NCBI GenBank assembly: GCA_031273385.1
Contig: JAISRY010000146.1
Coordinates: 1 to 9,688, forward strand
Origin: Tannerellaceae bacterium
GTDB taxonomy: Bacteria > Bacteroidota > Bacteroidia > Bacteroidales > Tannerellaceae
Reading direction: 5' to 3'
Length of the DNA: 9,688 nt
Positions 6,240-9,688 of this stretch are shown in pieces (the first letter of the stretch is position 1; each line of letters starts with the position of its first letter). Position numbers and translations under genes: made by a program. The notes beneath the pieces were generated by a model that had not been told where the DNA came from, did no database searches, and was given only the letters and a program-made list of their open reading frames with translations.

Positions 6240-6324
6240 AAATAGGTCGGGAGCAAAAAAAAATAGCTCCCGACCTATTTCAAATAGGACGGGAGCTATT
6301 TTTTTTCGGACGGGAGCTATTTTT
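6240..6324. terminator. Multi-hairpin terminator with four copies of a 10-base core
   Basis: The core GGWCGGGAGC occurs on the + strand at 6245-6254, 6287-6296 and 6308-6317, and once inverted at 6266-6275. It is flanked by A or T runs. Possible stems: 6240-6254 with 6266-6280 (15 bp perfect, 11-nt loop), and 6256-6280 with 6283-6307 (about 25 bp, one mismatch, very short loop). On the - strand the second stem is followed by a T9 run, a strong intrinsic terminator that begins a few bases after the stop codon of the GH105-GH2 gene. The inverted copy can pair with only one partner at a time, so the hairpins exclude one another. On the + strand each stem also ends in T runs, so it may work in both directions and insulates the RNase H promoter from read-through. 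Confidence 0.8.
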
Positions 6325-6329
6325 GGCCT

Positions 6330-9300
6330 TTACAACCCTACATGTTCTTGCGTCTTTTTTCCGGGTTGGGGCTTGTCGTCCGGCTGCCGGCTGTCCGGGG
6401 AATAGTTCCAAATGATTTTATCTTCAATCGTTTTTCCGTTGTGTTCGGCTTTTACTTCAATGACGTTTTCTCCCGCTTTCAGCCTGACGTCATGAAAGAT
6501 ATAGTGCACATCTGTCGTTCCTTTGGCGTATCCCTCTATTTTCGTATGATTGACATATAGTTGCGGAACGCCTATGTTTGAATAAACCGTCACCGGCGTA
6601 ACGGCGTTCTCCCTTTCCGTAGCCCGGCGTTGCGTCAGGTAGAGAACGGGCTCTTTGCTCCAGTTGGCCTTGTACCAGTAATAGGCGTCTTTCCTAATTT
6701 TGCGGTCGAACGTCACTAACCCTTTCATATTGCGCGCTTCCACGCCTCCCTGCGTATTGACGGGCGTTGCAAAGTCGAACGTATTCCAGACGTATGATGC
6801 AAGGAGATAGGGATGCTTGGCAATAATCCCCCACTGTATCTCATGGAACTTGGTGGCGAATGTTTCCGGATAGAATTGGGAAAAATAGCGGCCAACCTCC
6901 CCGACGGCCTCTTCCTGCTGGTCGACGTTGGCTTCGGCGCCGTATTCGGAAAAGATGATTTTATGGTGGGGGAACTCCCGTTCCATCCCTTCGATCCATT
7001 TTTCCACATCGCCGATCTCTCCGCTGTACCAGCCGAAGTAATGGTTGATCCCCTGTACGTCGGCATTCAGGTTGGAGGCCTGGTCGACCGCCCGGTGCCC
7101 GTTGACGGAAGCGGTATAGCGGTAGGGATCTTCCGATTTGGCCAGATCGTCCAATTCCGCCGTCAAAGCGACGGTGTAATGATAGGGCGTATAGACTTCG
7201 TTGTGCAGCCCCCATATATAAATCGAAGGATGATTGTAGTTCTGGCGGATCAGTTCGGTGAGTTGTTGGCGGGCGTTAGCGGCCTCTTGCGTCGTAACCC
7301 GGTTGACAAACGGGATCTCTGCCCAAACCATGAAGCCGATGCTGTCGCATTTGGCATAAATGCGTTCCGCCTGCTGGTAATGGGCGAGGCGGATCGTGGT
7401 TGCGCCCAGCTCCCTGATGATAGCCAAATCGGTATCATGCTGTTCATCGGTCAGTGCGCTTCCGTATTGCCACCAGTCCTGGTGACGGCAAACGCCGTAC
7501 ATAGGCACTTTTTTGCCGTTGAGATACATGCCGTCAGCCGCCCTCAATTCAAAATGGCGTAATCCCAAAGGCTGGGTTACTTCATCGATTATTTGTCCGT
7601 TCCGTTCGATTTGGGTAAGCGTTTTGTAAAGGTAGGGGTCTTCCAAGCCTTGCCATAAGTGTGGGCTTTTAAGCACAAAATGCTGGACGACGGTTTGCCG
7701 TCCCTGCGGAAGGATCGTTACGGGGGTGGACTGCCTGGCTTTCACCTTTCCGTCCGCTTCGTAAATAGTGGTCAACAGGCGGATGGTTTCCGCGCCTTTA
7801 TTTTTGTTTTCCAGTTTGATTTTTACCGAAACGTCCGCCGACTGCCTCTTTACATTTGTTTGGGTGATGTACATACCCGGTGACGCATAATCGGTGACGG
7901 CGATGTTTATTTTTTCGGTAACGATCAATTCGACAGGCCGGTAAATGCCGCCGTAGACGCCGAACAGGGTATGGTTAACCGGAATGACATCGGGGCGCGC
8001 CTGGTTGTTCACCTTCATGAAAAGGGTATTCTCCTGCCCGTATTTCAGTAATTTGCCTATTTCAATGGCGAAAGCCGAATATCCTCCCTTGTGATGGCCG
8101 GCCACTTCGCCGTTGACGAAGAGTTCGGCGACGGAGGCAACGCCTTCGAAGCGGAGGAAGACGCGCTTGTCCGCCCAGCTGTCGTCCGGGACAAATGTCT
8201 TTTTATAATACGCTTCTCCGGCATAGAAGATATTCTTTTTTACCTGCATATCTTCGCTATTCCATGTGTGGGGAATCACAACCGCCGTCCAGTCTTCGTA
8301 AAGCGTCGCCGGAAGGTTTTCCGCTTTCCGGAACCGCCACCCGTCGTTAAACGGCTTGACCTCCCTGCCGTAGGCAAAAGGCCTGTCCGTTAATTTATAG
8401 ATCTCGCTGCCGGCCATCAGAAAGGCGCCAACGCCATAAGCGGCGGTCATCTCTTCCGTCACCTTGGCCGGGTCTGCGCCAATCGGCTGTATCCAGCCCA
8501 ATTTCCCGTTTTCGTGGATGGCGTTCGTTAAGGCCGCCCATGCCCGGACGAGGCATGATAGATAGTCCTTTTTGTCGAGTAACCCGCTATTTACGCCATA
8601 GGCGATAGAATAGGCGATCAACGCCGTTGCGCTGGTTTCCGGAGCGGGATAGCTTTCCGGGTCTAATAAACTGGCGTGCCAAAAACCGGACGCATGTTGC
8701 AACGAAGCCAACCGGGGGATAAATTCCCGGAACAGGTTCTCATAAAACGGCCGGTAGGGCGAATTGGCGGGTAAGCATTTCAGGATATTGGCCAAGCCGG
8801 CGGCGACCCAGCCGTTGCCTCTTCCCCAATAGATCTTTTGTCCGTTCCGTTCCCGTTTATCGAAATAGCTGTCGTCGCGGAAGAACAGTTTGTCTTCCCT
8901 GTCATACAAATAGCCATACGTTCGTTTAAACTCTTCATCCATGAAGCGGAGGTAGGCCTCGTCGCCCGTTATTTCCGCAATATGCGCCAAGGCCGGAGGA
9001 GCCATAAACAAGGCGTCGCACCACGACCAGCATTTTTTACTTTTAGAACGGATGTCCACGCCATGCGGATGATGGATGATCCGGTCAAGGCGCTCTTTCG
9101 TTGCGCGTAACATCTTTTCCTCTTTGTGGCGGGCATACATCCGGAGGTAAAACTGCCCCATACAAAGCTCATCCGCGTGATAGCGCCCGATGGAGGGATA
9201 TTCGCTGAAATTTTCCGCGATCGCCCAGCCGCTCTTTTCTCCCGTTTCATACAACCAGCGGTAAGAGGTGTCCGGCTGTCCGGCTGTTTTTGCCCATTCC

Positions 9301-9527
9301 GCCATTCCGGTAAAGAGGACGGCATTCGTCCATGCATTGATCCCGTAATCGTGCAATTGCCCCGGCGTCCCTTTGTCAAGATATTGGAAGTGATTGATTT
9401 GCCAATCAATCACTTCCTGTACCTGCTTCTTTACGGATGATGTATCCGGCAAGCGGTCGGGATTGTTTGCCCTGGCGGGACAGATCACGCCAAGGCAAAG
9501 CAAACCCATATACAATACATTATTCAT
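6330..9527 (-). CDS. Exported GH105-GH2 fusion glycoside hydrolase
   Basis: A 1065-residue two-enzyme polypeptide for polysaccharide breakdown. Residues 1-20 look like a type I signal peptide (hydrophobic core 4-16, A-R-A before N21), although its start lacks a positive charge. Residues about 31-385 are GH105, the family that removes 4,5-unsaturated uronic acids left by polysaccharide lyases: H-A-D-E-L-C-M at 117-123 with D119 as likely catalytic residue, W-S-W-C-D at 167-171, and G-R-G-N-G-W at 235-240. Residues about 390-950 are GH2: sugar-binding domain (F-N-D-G-W, P-H-T-W-N), Ig-like domain, and TIM barrel with acid/base E777 in H-N-E and nucleophile E861 in S-E-Y-G-A-E. A DUF4982-like beta domain (about 955-1040) and a Pro/Gln-rich tail follow. 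The GH2 part resembles Bacteroides beta-galactosidases; beta-glucuronidase remains possible. No T9SS sorting domain is seen, so the periplasm is the likely location. Confidence 0.9.
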   Translation of the reverse strand: MNNVLYMGLLCLGVICPARANNPDRLPDTSSVKKQVQEVIDWQINHFQYLDKGTPGQLHDYGINAWTNAVLFTGMAEWAKTAGQPDTSYRWLYETGEKSGWAIAENFSEYPSIGRYHADELCMGQFYLRMYARHKEEKMLRATKERLDRIIHHPHGVDIRSKSKKCWSWCDALFMAPPALAHIAEITGDEAYLRFMDEEFKRTYGYLYDREDKLFFRDDSYFDKRERNGQKIYWGRGNGWVAAGLANILKCLPANSPYRPFYENLFREFIPRLASLQHASGFWHASLLDPESYPAPETSATALIAYSIAYGVNSGLLDKKDYLSCLVRAWAALTNAIHENGKLGWIQPIGADPAKVTEEMTAAYGVGAFLMAGSEIYKLTDRPFAYGREVKPFNDGWRFRKAENLPATLYEDWTAVVIPHTWNSEDMQVKKNIFYAGEAYYKKTFVPDDSWADKRVFLRFEGVASVAELFVNGEVAGHHKGGYSAFAIEIGKLLKYGQENTLFMKVNNQARPDVIPVNHTLFGVYGGIYRPVELIVTEKINIAVTDYASPGMYITQTNVKRQSADVSVKIKLENKNKGAETIRLLTTIYEADGKVKARQSTPVTILPQGRQTVVQHFVLKSPHLWQGLEDPYLYKTLTQIERNGQIIDEVTQPLGLRHFELRAADGMYLNGKKVPMYGVCRHQDWWQYGSALTDEQHDTDLAIIRELGATTIRLAHYQQAERIYAKCDSIGFMVWAEIPFVNRVTTQEAANARQQLTELIRQNYNHPSIYIWGLHNEVYTPYHYTVALTAELDDLAKSEDPYRYTASVNGHRAVDQASNLNADVQGINHYFGWYSGEIGDVEKWIEGMEREFPHHKIIFSEYGAEANVDQQEEAVGEVGRYFSQFYPETFATKFHEIQWGIIAKHPYLLASYVWNTFDFATPVNTQGGVEARNMKGLVTFDRKIRKDAYYWYKANWSKEPVLYLTQRRATERENAVTPVTVYSNIGVPQLYVNHTKIEGYAKGTTDVHYIFHDVRLKAGENVIEVKAEHNGKTIEDKIIWNYSPDSRQPDDKPQPGKKTQEHVGL

Positions 9528-9688
9528 TCACTACTATTTTAGATACGTTTCTCTTTGAACCGGATGTCGCTTCAATCAGGTAGATGCCCTGTTTCGGTAT
9601 GGATTTTTCAATCACATTACCCGCACTCTTTTCATCCGATACCAGCTGCCCGGAAAGGGTGAATATCCGGAGCCTGTCGATGGGCTGT
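9520..9688 (-). CDS. C-terminal end of a T9SS-type secreted protein (partial)
   Basis: Only the last 55 residues are in the window; the rest lies beyond the right edge. They form a short beta domain with R-I-F-T-L-S-G-Q-L-V (7-16), the P-K-Q-G-I-Y-L-I-E-A turn and strand (31-40) and a final S-K-I-V-V-N-E. This pattern matches the type A C-terminal sorting domain that sends proteins through the type IX secretion system to the cell surface. The stop codon TAA (9522-9520) overlaps the start of the GH105-GH2 gene by 8 nt (ATGAATAA), which indicates one operon and probable translational coupling. The catalytic part is not visible, so the product cannot be named; a surface lyase or glycosidase is an inference from the neighbour. 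Confidence 0.72.
   Translation of the reverse strand, partial: QPIDRLRIFTLSGQLVSDEKSAGNVIEKSIPKQGIYLIEATSGSKRNVSKIVVNE

Noticed and set aside
6813..7562. + strand open frame of 249 codons within the GH105-GH2 gene
   Set aside because: It is a mirror of the GH2 barrel coding sequence, has no known motif and lacks promoter support.
6330..9527. Lipoprotein signal on the GH105-GH2 protein
   Set aside because: Cys11 and Cys16 are in the hydrophobic segment but neither has a proper lipobox before it; the A-R-A site suits ordinary signal cleavage better.

Overview
The window reads as chromosome of a member of the Bacteroidales, most likely in or near Parabacteroides/Tannerellaceae. Support for this: Bacteroidetes-type promoter boxes (TAnnTTTG) ahead of three transcription units, A-rich leaders with no Shine-Dalgarno, a two-domain Smr protein with a Bacteroidetes-type N-terminus, a viroplasmin-RNase H of the Bacteroidetes type, a secreted Bacteroides-style GH2 enzyme, and the tail of a protein with a type IX secretion (T9SS) sorting domain. 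The genus is an inference.

Left part (1-3491, + strand). About 300 bases of repeats and hairpins without a gene lead to a promoter near 260 and four tightly packed genes: a SlyD-like FKBP peptidyl-prolyl isomerase with a cysteine-rich tail, chorismate synthase (aroC), a two-domain Smr protein, and a CYTH triphosphatase-fold protein. The three gaps between them are all 15 nt, so this looks like one housekeeping operon.

Middle (3541-4327, - strand). A small AT-rich module holds a zeta-toxin-like P-loop kinase with a GTG start and its own promoter. It overlaps by 8 nt a 56-residue gene downstream that was read directly from the bases. The kinase gene carries an A9 run near its 3' end. Loss of one A would fuse the kinase in frame with the small protein. 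This is the most unusual observation in the window.

Next (4418-6210, - strand). A two-gene unit with its own promoter box: a viroplasmin-type ribonuclease HI followed 18 nt later by HemW, a radical-SAM heme chaperone.

Right part (6240-9688, - strand). This is the end of a polysaccharide-use operon. A cut-off gene ending in a T9SS-type sorting domain overlaps by 8 nt a 1065-residue exported enzyme that joins a GH105 unsaturated-uronyl hydrolase to a GH2 beta-galactosidase/beta-glucuronidase-like enzyme. The operon ends in a cluster of four copies of a 10-base core that can fold into alternative terminator hairpins. The two enzyme domains would be expected to remove consecutive sugars from the non-reducing end of lyase-made oligosaccharides.

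No rRNA, tRNA, CRISPR array, transposase or replication origin was seen.
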